From assembly GCA_003541895.1 (NCBI GenBank), contig DPLR01000682.1, forward strand, positions 6,652-21,863: a stretch of 15,212 nt of DNA, given 5' to 3'. The notes below the pieces were generated by a model. That model did no database searches, was not told the DNA's origin, and was given only the letters and a program-made list of their open reading frames with translations. The position numbers and the translations under genes were made by a program. Source of the DNA: Cytophagales bacterium (GTDB taxonomy: Bacteria > Bacteroidota > Bacteroidia > Cytophagales > Cyclobacteriaceae). Shown piece after piece: positions 8,051 to 14,233 of the stretch. How positions within the stretch are numbered: position 1 is the first letter of the stretch; the number at the start of each line of letters is the position of its first letter.

Positions 8051-8475
8051 ATATGAAGTTGAGAATAGTTTTATTGTCCGGTGTGATTTTTAGTGTGCTG
8101 TCGTGCAGTGAGAAAAAGAAAGAAGAATGGAAAGAGTTTAGCGACTACCATGCGCTGATGTCTATTGTGTATCATCCGCTGAAAGATTCAGGTGATTTAG
8201 CTCCCGCCAAGCGGATGGCGAAAAAACTTGCACTGTCGGCTGATCGGTTGGCAAGTGCACCACTTCCGGCTAATGTTAATAATGAGAAGGTAAAATTGAT
8301 GGTCTTGAAATTAAATGAAGACTCACAGGCATTATCGATGGAGATTTTGAAAGGGGCACCGGATGACGTGATCAAAGAAAAACTAACCGCACTCCACAGC
8401 GAATTCCATCAACTCATGGAGACGTGGGAAGGTGGAGATCAGCATGATGAAAAGCATGAAGAGGAGGAAGATTAG
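8047..8475 (+). CDS. Small helical lipoprotein with acidic/His tail, possible cytochrome b562-like fold
   Basis: The 142-residue protein begins in a 4-base ATGA overlap with the GH127 stop, so it is probably translationally coupled; a second ATG at 8053 is an alternative start. VLSC with C20 is a lipobox, so the mature protein should be lipid-anchored. The rest reads as four amphipathic helices: about 28-45, 50-71, 79-102 and 106-127. Layout and size recall soluble cytochrome b562/c'-type bundles, with M38 near the start of helix 1 and H121 in FHQLMETW near the end of the last helix as possible axial ligands, but there is no CxxCH. The tail from 128 is very acidic with two histidines (DQHDEKHEEEED), a possible metal-binding end. 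The fold suggestion is an inference; the lipoprotein call is strong. Confidence 0.75.
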   Translation: MNMKLRIVLLSGVIFSVLSCSEKKKEEWKEFSDYHALMSIVYHPLKDSGDLAPAKRMAKKLALSADRLASAPLPANVNNEKVKLMVLKLNEDSQALSMEILKGAPDDVIKEKLTALHSEFHQLMETWEGGDQHDEKHEEEED

Positions 8476-8593
8476 TCGATAAGGTTGGCTTTAAAGGGTC
8501 TGTTTTTGGTAATAAATCTGATAAAATGCCCCTGCCATACCCTCGTTATTTAAAAAAATTATACTAAAATTGAGGATTCAAAAATTTAAACCC

Positions 8594-9475
8594 ATGAAAC
8601 TCACCCGATACGGAATTGCCTTAATCCTCCTCGCTCTTGGCCTGTGGTCATGTGGCCCAAAGAAAGAAAACACCGATAACTCTGATGAATTCAAAAAAGC
8701 AGAAGAGTCATTAGAAGATGAAATAAAGGATTTGGAATACAACCTCCCTTCGCCCACTGAAATTCCTTACCTGCTTCAGCAAACAGGGGCTGAGTTCAAT
8801 CAGTCACTGATCAACGATAAAAAGAAAGTAGATCAGTACATGACGCGCAACGACAAAGGGGCGCTTAACCTTGGCGTTTACGCTTCCGATATTGGCTACC
8901 TTATCTCTTACGATAAAACCCAAGAGGCCATTGATTATGTGACTGCTTCTAAGAAATTGGCTAACAGTTTAGGCGTGTTGGGTGCGTTTGATCAGGAAAT
9001 ATTGAAGCAATTTGAAGCCAACATTTCAAAGAAAGATTCCCTCACCGAATTGGTTGACAAAGCCGTGAAGCAAACCGAAAAATATTTAAAAGGCGATAAC
9101 CGATTGAAGCCCGCAGCCTTGATGATTGCCGGAAGCTTTGTGGAAGGTCTCTATATTTCCACGGGTTTAATTAAGTCGTATCCTAAGACCTTATTGAAAG
9201 ACGATGACCGCATGTTGGTACTTACTCCGCTTATCCGCGTGATTTTACAACAGCGTCAGTCGGTGGGTGAATTGGTTAAAATGTTGGGTACCGTAGAGCA
9301 GACTGAGCCAGTGGTTGGTTTACTTGCTAACCTCAATTCATTGGATGCCAGTTACCGCGCGTTGAACATTGAAGAGAAAATTAAAAACAATCAAGCAAAC
9401 GAAATTTTGACTGATAAAAACTTGGCTGACATAACAAAAACAGTGGAGGCAATCAGAAAATCCATTGTTGACTAG
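8594..9475 (+). CDS. Helical lipoprotein of unknown function
   Basis: I chose ATG 8594 over an upstream in-frame TTG (8570) because it puts a normal signal peptide, MKLTRYGIALILLALGLWSC, at the N-terminus with lipobox cysteine C20. The 293-residue product should be a membrane-anchored lipoprotein. After a charged linker (KKAEESLEDEIKDLE) comes EIPYLLQQTGAEFNQSL, then a series of long helices with small-residue-rich packing such as LNLGVYASDIGYL, AANSL-type repeats and LMIAGSFVEGLYISTGL. This looks like an all-helical fold. I cannot name a family; it may be a conserved Bacteroidota lipoprotein. It stands alone: 118 bases after the previous gene and followed at once by a strong terminator, so it is likely a single-gene unit or the end of the preceding run. 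Confidence 0.8.
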   Translation: MKLTRYGIALILLALGLWSCGPKKENTDNSDEFKKAEESLEDEIKDLEYNLPSPTEIPYLLQQTGAEFNQSLINDKKKVDQYMTRNDKGALNLGVYASDIGYLISYDKTQEAIDYVTASKKLANSLGVLGAFDQEILKQFEANISKKDSLTELVDKAVKQTEKYLKGDNRLKPAALMIAGSFVEGLYISTGLIKSYPKTLLKDDDRMLVLTPLIRVILQQRQSVGELVKMLGTVEQTEPVVGLLANLNSLDASYRALNIEEKIKNNQANEILTDKNLADITKTVEAIRKSIVD

Positions 9476-9495
9476 ATTGAACTTAAAGTACTAAG

Positions 9496-9524
9496 AAAAG
9501 CCCCGCCTAAAAGCGGGGTTTTTT
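9496..9524 (+). terminator. Rho-independent terminator after the 8594-9475 lipoprotein
   Basis: CCCCGC (9501-9506) pairs with GCGGGG (9513-9518) around a 6-base loop, followed by six T (9519-9524). A preceding run of A can extend pairing with the T-tract. It begins 20 bases after the stop codon and separates the lipoprotein from the ABC transporter gene. Confidence 0.92.
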
Positions 9525-9610
9525 ATTGCCCTAACCTGGGGTAATCAGATTCGAAATTTTAACTTTTATTGATTCAACTTCTTATCTTTAAAAACTAATC
9601 GTTTCAACAC

Positions 9611-12600
9611 ATGAGTGAGCCAGTATTGAAAGCCATCATCAAGCTTTTTGCTTTTGTTGCAAAAGAAGACACCGTAACGGAGCAAGAGCGTGCCTATATC
9701 CATGCTTTTCTCGAAGACCATTTGAGTCAGCCTTCGATGGAAAGGCACCTTCGGCTATTTGATGAGTACGCCATAGAGATTTCGGATAAACTCAGTGCCG
9801 AAAAAGAAATTGAGCACATTGCTGCTATTTGTGCTGACATCAGTCAAGAGGTTACGCAAAAACAGAAGATGGTAGTTTTGATGGAACTGATGAGCATAGT
9901 GCTTGCTGATGGAACGATTTCTGACCGCGAAGAGAAACTTTCAAAAGTAATTGGCGATAAGTTCAACATCAATCCGAAAGATCTTGAGCTGATAAATCAG
10001 TTTGTGAAACTCACAAATCCTGAGCAGGCTGCATCAGAAAATTTATTGATCATCAGCAATGAACAGAAAAATGCAGGCAAGCATATTAAGCGTACCGAGC
10101 TCGATGGGTTTCTTACCGTGTTGCATGTGCCAAGCGTTGAACTTTATTTTTTAAAGTACCAAGGCAAGTCGGATGTATTATTGAACGGTGTTCCATTGAA
10201 GCCCAGCAAGGTTCATGTTCTTGCTACGGGCAGTTCCATTCGTTGGGGTGCGGCCGATGCAGTTTATTACGGAGCCATCCTTAGCGCATTCAAAAAAACG
10301 AGCAAAGGACCTAAAACCAGTTTTGAAGCAGATAATATTTCGTATCAATTCAAAAATGGAAGACTCGGGTTACGAAATGTAACTGTGAAGGAAGAGTCGG
10401 GAAATTTGGTTGCGTTGATGGGCGCGAGCGGTGCCGGCAAAAGTACGTTGCTGCATGTATTGAATGGAAATGAAAAGCCAACCGAAGGCCGTGTATTGAT
10501 CAATGGCATCGACATTCATAAAGAGCCGCACAAGATTGAAGGCGTGATCGGTTTTGTGCCACAAGATGATTTGCTCATCGAAGATCTTACAGTCTATCAG
10601 AATTTGTACTTCGCAGCCAAACTTTGTTTCAGTCATTTGAATGAAGAAGAAATTGATTGGCTCGTTACAAAAACATTGGATGATTTGGGCTTGAATGAAG
10701 CCAAAGATTTAAAAGTAGGTTCGCCCTTGCAAAAAACCATCAGTGGTGGTCAGCGCAAGCGCGTAAATATTGGTCTCGAACTTTTGCGGGAGCCTGCCGT
10801 ACTTTTTGTTGATGAACCAACTTCTGGACTTTCCTCACGTGATTCGGAAAATATTATTGACTTGTTGAAAGAGCTTTCGTTGAAGGGCAAATTGGTTATC
10901 GCGGTTATCCACCAGCCTTCTTCCGATATTTTTAAAATGTTTGATCACTTGGTAATCCTTGACACCGGTGGTTATCAAATTTATTATGGCAACCCGGTGG
11001 ATGCCGTGATTTATTTTAAGAAAAACATTAGCATGGTCAACAGCGATGAAGGCGAATGCCATGTGTGCGGAAATGTAAACCCTGAGCAGATATTCAACAT
11101 CATTGAAACACGTGTGATCAATGAGTTCGGAAATTTTACGAACGAGCGAAAATTTTCTCCTGAAAAATGGAATAAACTTTTTGTTGAGCAAGCTAAGCTG
11201 CCCGTAGTGTCGCGACAAGATGACGCTCCGCATTCTACTTTGCGGATACCCAATTGGATCAAGCAAACCCATTTGTTTGGCATGCGCGATGTGCTCTCTA
11301 AACTGAGCAACACGCAATATCTGGTCATTAATTTTTTGGAAGCGCCAACGCTCGCTTTCATCTTGGCTTTCATCGTTCGTTACTACAATGCCGATGATCA
11401 ATTAAACACCGGATATATTTTCAGTAAGAACCTAAACTTGCCAGCGTATTTTTTTATGAGCGTGATTGTGGCATTGTTCATGGGGTTAACAGTGAGTGCA
11501 GAAGAAATTATTCGCGACCGCAAAATATTGAAGCGTGAAAGATTTCTGCATCTCAACCGAAGCAGTTACCTCGTTTCAAAAATTTCAATTTTATTCGCCA
11601 TCTCGGCCATCCAAACTTTTTTGTTTGTATTGGTAGGCAATTACATTCTTCAGATCAAAGGAATGTTTTTACCGCATTGGGCAATCATGTTTACCACTTC
11701 GTGTTTTGCCAATATGTTGGGATTGAATATTTCTTCTGCCTTCAATTCGGCAGTAACCATTTACATTTTAATTCCCATTCTTCTAATTCCTCAATTAATT
11801 CTCAGTGGTGTGGTAGTAAAGTTTGATAAACTGAATCCACTTATTGGAAATTCGGCCACTGTACCTATGGTGGGTGATCTGATGGCTTCACGATGGGCAT
11901 TTGAAGCATCGATGGTTACACAATTCAAGGACAATCAATTTGAGCAGCAATTTTATTTGTACGATAAAATCATGGCCGATGCAGATTACAAAAAAGTGTA
12001 TTACATACCCGAGCTTGAAAGTCGGTTAGATTTCATCAACCTGAATTACAAAAATCAAGAGCAAGCCATTCAAGAAGTGGTGAAGAAGAATTTGGATTTA
12101 GTGCGTTCTGAAATCAAAGACGAACTTTTCGTCATCGGAAAAGATAATTTTAAAGACCTCGATAAACTATCGTATGGAAAGTATGATTCATTGACGCATT
12201 TAGAAATGTTGAAGTTTTTCGAAGCCTTGAAGAAATTTTACGACAACCGGTATAGCAAAGCGGATAAACATAAGGATGAAATGATTAACCGCAGAACAAG
12301 AACAGCTGCGAAGGAAAAGGAATTTGAAGATGAAAGAAACTCCTATCAGAATGAAGCGATTACCGAGTTGGTAAAGAATACTTCTGAACTCAATCGGATC
12401 ATTGAAAGCAACGGCAAGCTTGTTCAAAAAATTTATCCGATTTACAAAGATCCAGATCCCGATCATTTGTTCGATTGGGACGCGCAGTTCTACAGCCCCT
12501 CCAAACATTTTTTTCAACCCATTGATACAATCTATTTTAATTTGATTGTGATTTGGTCGATGACATTGGTACTGGCTATTGCTCTTTATTTTGAAATCTT

Positions 12601-12658
12601 ATTGAAGATTATCGATGGCATAGGTAGTATTTATAGTAAGATTCCGAAACGGATGTAA
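9611..12658 (+). CDS. TerB-FHA-ABCG-type exporter fusion, 1015 residues
   Basis: Domains in order: a helical TerB-like domain (about 1-135; LADGTISDREEKL is the typical acidic motif); an FHA-like beta region (about 144-226; LLNGVPLKPSKVHVLATGSSIRW); an ATPase (about 236-465) with Walker A GASGAGKS 271-278, signature ISGGQRKR 377-384, Walker B LFVDEP 398-403 and H-loop H434; a CxxC linker (C483, C486, GECHVCGNVNPEQIF); then five membrane segments (about 571-590, 610-628, 655-678, 688-707, 713-735), a charged coiled-coil-rich segment of about 235 residues, and a sixth membrane helix (972-996). NBD-before-TMD order and the EIIRDRKILKRERF elbow are typical of ABCG half-transporters, so it should dimerise. 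In that topology the 736-971 segment is periplasmic. Substrate unknown. The next gene starts one base after the stop. Confidence 0.93.
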   Translation: MSEPVLKAIIKLFAFVAKEDTVTEQERAYIHAFLEDHLSQPSMERHLRLFDEYAIEISDKLSAEKEIEHIAAICADISQEVTQKQKMVVLMELMSIVLADGTISDREEKLSKVIGDKFNINPKDLELINQFVKLTNPEQAASENLLIISNEQKNAGKHIKRTELDGFLTVLHVPSVELYFLKYQGKSDVLLNGVPLKPSKVHVLATGSSIRWGAADAVYYGAILSAFKKTSKGPKTSFEADNISYQFKNGRLGLRNVTVKEESGNLVALMGASGAGKSTLLHVLNGNEKPTEGRVLINGIDIHKEPHKIEGVIGFVPQDDLLIEDLTVYQNLYFAAKLCFSHLNEEEIDWLVTKTLDDLGLNEAKDLKVGSPLQKTISGGQRKRVNIGLELLREPAVLFVDEPTSGLSSRDSENIIDLLKELSLKGKLVIAVIHQPSSDIFKMFDHLVILDTGGYQIYYGNPVDAVIYFKKNISMVNSDEGECHVCGNVNPEQIFNIIETRVINEFGNFTNERKFSPEKWNKLFVEQAKLPVVSRQDDAPHSTLRIPNWIKQTHLFGMRDVLSKLSNTQYLVINFLEAPTLAFILAFIVRYYNADDQLNTGYIFSKNLNLPAYFFMSVIVALFMGLTVSAEEIIRDRKILKRERFLHLNRSSYLVSKISILFAISAIQTFLFVLVGNYILQIKGMFLPHWAIMFTTSCFANMLGLNISSAFNSAVTIYILIPILLIPQLILSGVVVKFDKLNPLIGNSATVPMVGDLMASRWAFEASMVTQFKDNQFEQQFYLYDKIMADADYKKVYYIPELESRLDFINLNYKNQEQAIQEVVKKNLDLVRSEIKDELFVIGKDNFKDLDKLSYGKYDSLTHLEMLKFFEALKKFYDNRYSKADKHKDEMINRRTRTAAKEKEFEDERNSYQNEAITELVKNTSELNRIIESNGKLVQKIYPIYKDPDPDHLFDWDAQFYSPSKHFFQPIDTIYFNLIVIWSMTLVLAIALYFEILLKIIDGIGSIYSKIPKRM

Positions 12659-12659
12659 A

Positions 12660-13424
12660 ATGTTTTTTACTCTTTCCAAAGTGCTCACTTTTTTGGTGAT
12701 GCCTTTCACCATTGTATGCGTTGCGCTGGTGTTGTCGTTGTTCGTTAAGAAATCAATAACTAAAAAACGTTTTTTGATTTTTGCTATCACGTTGTTGATT
12801 TTTTGTGGCAATGATTTTATTACCAACGAAGTAATGACATGGTGGGAAGTGCCCGTTACTTTAATGAAGGACGTAAAAAATTATTCATGGGGAATAATTT
12901 TAACAGGCGTTACCAAATACGATACAGGACCACGCGATCGGGTTTATTTTTCGGCAGGAGCCGACCGTGTTACACATGCCATTCAGTTGTACAAGATGGG
13001 CAAGATTAAAAAAATATTGGTGTCGGGTGGAAGTGGTCGCTTGAATGCTCCCGAACGAACCGAAGCCAACGAGATAGCCGATGTTTTACTACTGATGGGT
13101 GTGCCGAAAGAAGACATTGTTATTGAAGACCGATCGAGAAATACACATGAGTCCGCAGTTGAGGTAAAAAAAATATTGGAAGGCAAAAGCAAACCATCTG
13201 ATTGCCTTTTGATCACCTCGGCATTTCATATGCGCAGGTCGGCAGCGTGCTTTGCTAAAGTAGGTTTGCCCATGGATTGCTTTAGTGTAGATTTTCATTC
13301 GCACAAAAGAAAATTTACACTCGATGTTTTACTGATCCCTTCAGAAGAAGCGTTTCACAATTGGCAAATCCTTGCCCGCGAGTGGATGGGCATGGTGGCG
13401 TACAAGTTAGCGGGGTATATATGA
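12660..13424 (+). CDS. YdcF/DUF218 (SanA/ElyC-like) membrane protein
   Basis: The 254-residue protein has two N-terminal membrane helices (about 7-28 and 38-53) and then a DUF218 domain. Seen are IILTGV (79-84), the ADRVTHAIQLYKMGKIKKILVSGG region (101-124) with its SGGSG loop, ERTEANEIADVLLLMGVP (132-149), the EDRSRNTHES motif (156-165) and ITSAFHMRRS (185-194); these are the family's conserved blocks, and H190 and R192/R193 are typical active-site candidates. E. coli relatives SanA and ElyC act in envelope integrity and peptidoglycan precursor use, but most members lack a proven reaction. It starts one base after the ABC transporter stop, so translation is likely coupled and a joint envelope role is plausible. 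Confidence 0.9.
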   Translation: MFFTLSKVLTFLVMPFTIVCVALVLSLFVKKSITKKRFLIFAITLLIFCGNDFITNEVMTWWEVPVTLMKDVKNYSWGIILTGVTKYDTGPRDRVYFSAGADRVTHAIQLYKMGKIKKILVSGGSGRLNAPERTEANEIADVLLLMGVPKEDIVIEDRSRNTHESAVEVKKILEGKSKPSDCLLITSAFHMRRSAACFAKVGLPMDCFSVDFHSHKRKFTLDVLLIPSEEAFHNWQILAREWMGMVAYKLAGYI

Positions 13425-13455
13425 GGAGGGAATTGGTGAACAATGAGTATAGAGG

Positions 13456-13476
13456 TTGTTGGTCAACGACTAACAA
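13456..13476 (+). other. Strong short hairpin in the leader of the TPM gene
   Basis: TTGTTGGTC (13456-13464) and GACTAACAA (13468-13476) can form a 9-pair stem (one G-U) around a 3-base loop, AAC. It lies between the YdcF stop (13424) and the chosen TPM start (13497). No T-run follows, so it is not a normal terminator on the plus strand. The 11 bases GTTGTTGGTCA (13455-13465) recur at 14143-14153 on the other side of the TPM gene. Confidence 0.5.
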
Positions 13477-13496
13477 AAACAAGAGTTGATAGAAAT

Positions 13497-14006
13497 ATGA
13501 TAAAAAAAATTTCAATCTTCATCCTAATTGGTGGTGTAATATTTTCTTGTATAAAAAAAGAGGAAAATGTTTCTCCAACGCTTGATAACAGAATTCGAGA
13601 TGAGGCAGGTATTTTATCGGCATCTCAGAAAGATAGTTTGTTTGCGTCAATTGAGAACCTTGAAGTAAGCTTTGGTCCTGAGATAGGCATTGTTATCGTT
13701 GATTCTCTTAAAGGGGAATCTATTGAGGAATTTTCTTTAAGAATAGCGTCTGAATTTATAGTGGGGAGAAGGGATTTTAAGGACGGTATATTAATCTGTG
13801 TTGCAATGAAAAATAAAAAAATACGAATCGATGCGGGCAAGGGCTTATCCAAAATAATAACAGACGATACCTTAAAATTGATTAACCGTCAAGATGTAGC
13901 CCCCATGTTTAAAAAAGGGGAATACTTTAAGGGTTTATACATAGGAGTTAATCATCTTAAGGCTTTAATTCAAAAGAACAAAGAACGGATTGGGCAGTGG
14001 GACTAA
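13497..14006 (+). CDS. TPM-domain lipoprotein
   Basis: I chose ATG 13497 because it gives a proper lipoprotein signal (MIKKISIFILIGGVIFSC, C18). An in-frame ATG at 13443, with AGGAGG 13 bases upstream, would add 18 residues in front of the signal and is less likely. The 169-residue protein is a TPM-fold protein (family of Psb32 and YgcG-type N-terminal domains). Seen are RDEAGILSASQKDSL (34-48), the hydrophobic strand FGPEIGIVIVDSLKG (59-73), DGILICVAMKNKKIRIDAGKGL (96-117) and the end motif PMFKKGEYFKGLYIGV (136-151). The usual Trp before 'G' in the middle motif is replaced (EFIVGRRDFKDG). TPM domains have weak phosphatase activity or act as assembly factors. Expected anchoring is in the envelope. 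Local GC is low, and the gene sits between hairpin-rich spacers. Confidence 0.82.
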   Translation: MIKKISIFILIGGVIFSCIKKEENVSPTLDNRIRDEAGILSASQKDSLFASIENLEVSFGPEIGIVIVDSLKGESIEEFSLRIASEFIVGRRDFKDGILICVAMKNKKIRIDAGKGLSKIITDDTLKLINRQDVAPMFKKGEYFKGLYIGVNHLKALIQKNKERIGQWD

Positions 14007-14037
14007 TTCTTTTTGTATGATGAAGGCAACGAATTGA

Positions 14038-14121
14038 ATGCGGTTACTTGTTTGTATGATCCTCCTTTCCCTAAGCTGTAGTTGGTCTAAAAATTCTTTT
14101 TGTTGTTGCTGTGTCGCCTGA
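14038..14121 (+). CDS. Possible 27-codon Cys-rich lipoprotein-like small reading frame, or gene remnant
   Basis: ATG 14038 opens 27 codons ending in TGA at 14119-14121. The peptide has a lipobox-like start (ILLSLSC, C14) followed by SWSKNSF and four cysteines in a row. This could be a real tiny lipoprotein, the decayed 5' end of a former lipoprotein gene, or chance. No Shine-Dalgarno site is seen, but neighbours lack one too. I rate it low. Confidence 0.2.
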   Translation: MRLLVCMILLSLSCSWSKNSFCCCCVA

Positions 14122-14129
14122 TCAGCAAC
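14105..14129 (+). other. Hairpin in the spacer after the TPM gene
   Basis: GTTGCTG (14105-14111) and CAGCAAC (14123-14129) are perfect 7-base complements around an 11-base loop. No T-run follows, so it is not a classical terminator. It overlaps the end of the possible small reading frame at 14038-14121. Confidence 0.45.
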
Positions 14130-14142
14130 GTAACTGGATTAA

Positions 14143-14182
14143 GTTGTTGGTCATGCGCCACAACAATAGCGAAAGGTTGTTG
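14143..14182 (+). repeat. Repeated TTGTTG/CAACAA units forming alternative hairpins
   Basis: TTGTTG occurs at 14144-14149 and 14177-14182, and CAACAA at 14161-14166 can pair with either one, giving two mutually exclusive 6-pair stems. GTTGTTGGTCA (14143-14153) is an exact copy of 13455-13465. The right-hand TTGTTG also supplies the -33 element of the promoter below. Confidence 0.45.
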
Positions 14183-14209
14183 ACATATCCAAGACAGTTT
14201 TTAATTTTG
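14180..14209 (+). promoter_or_regulatory. Bacteroidota-type promoter for the 7TMR-DISM gene
   Basis: TTG at 14180-14182, a 19-base spacer, and TAATTTTG at 14202-14209 match the Bacteroidota consensus of a -33 TTG and a -7 TAnnTTTG box. The predicted start near 14214-14216 leaves a leader of about 20 bases before the ATG at 14234. It is the best promoter in the window. Confidence 0.7.
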
Positions 14210-14233
14210 GATATCCTTGAGATTGAAACAAGC

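Noticed and set aside
9583..9590. TATCTTTA as a promoter -7 box for the ABC transporter gene
   Set aside because: It lacks the final G of the consensus and has no TTG at the right distance, although a promoter must lie somewhere after the terminator.
10835..11401. 188-codon open frame on the minus strand inside the ABC transporter gene
   Set aside because: It lies opposite the Walker B to first membrane segment region, which is certainly coding on the plus strand; no domain or promoter supports it.
13968..14138. 57 open codons on the minus strand with a Gln-rich, plausible-looking peptide
   Set aside because: No start codon that fits, no recognised family, and it overlaps the end of the TPM gene; it may be a remnant but nothing supports it as a gene.
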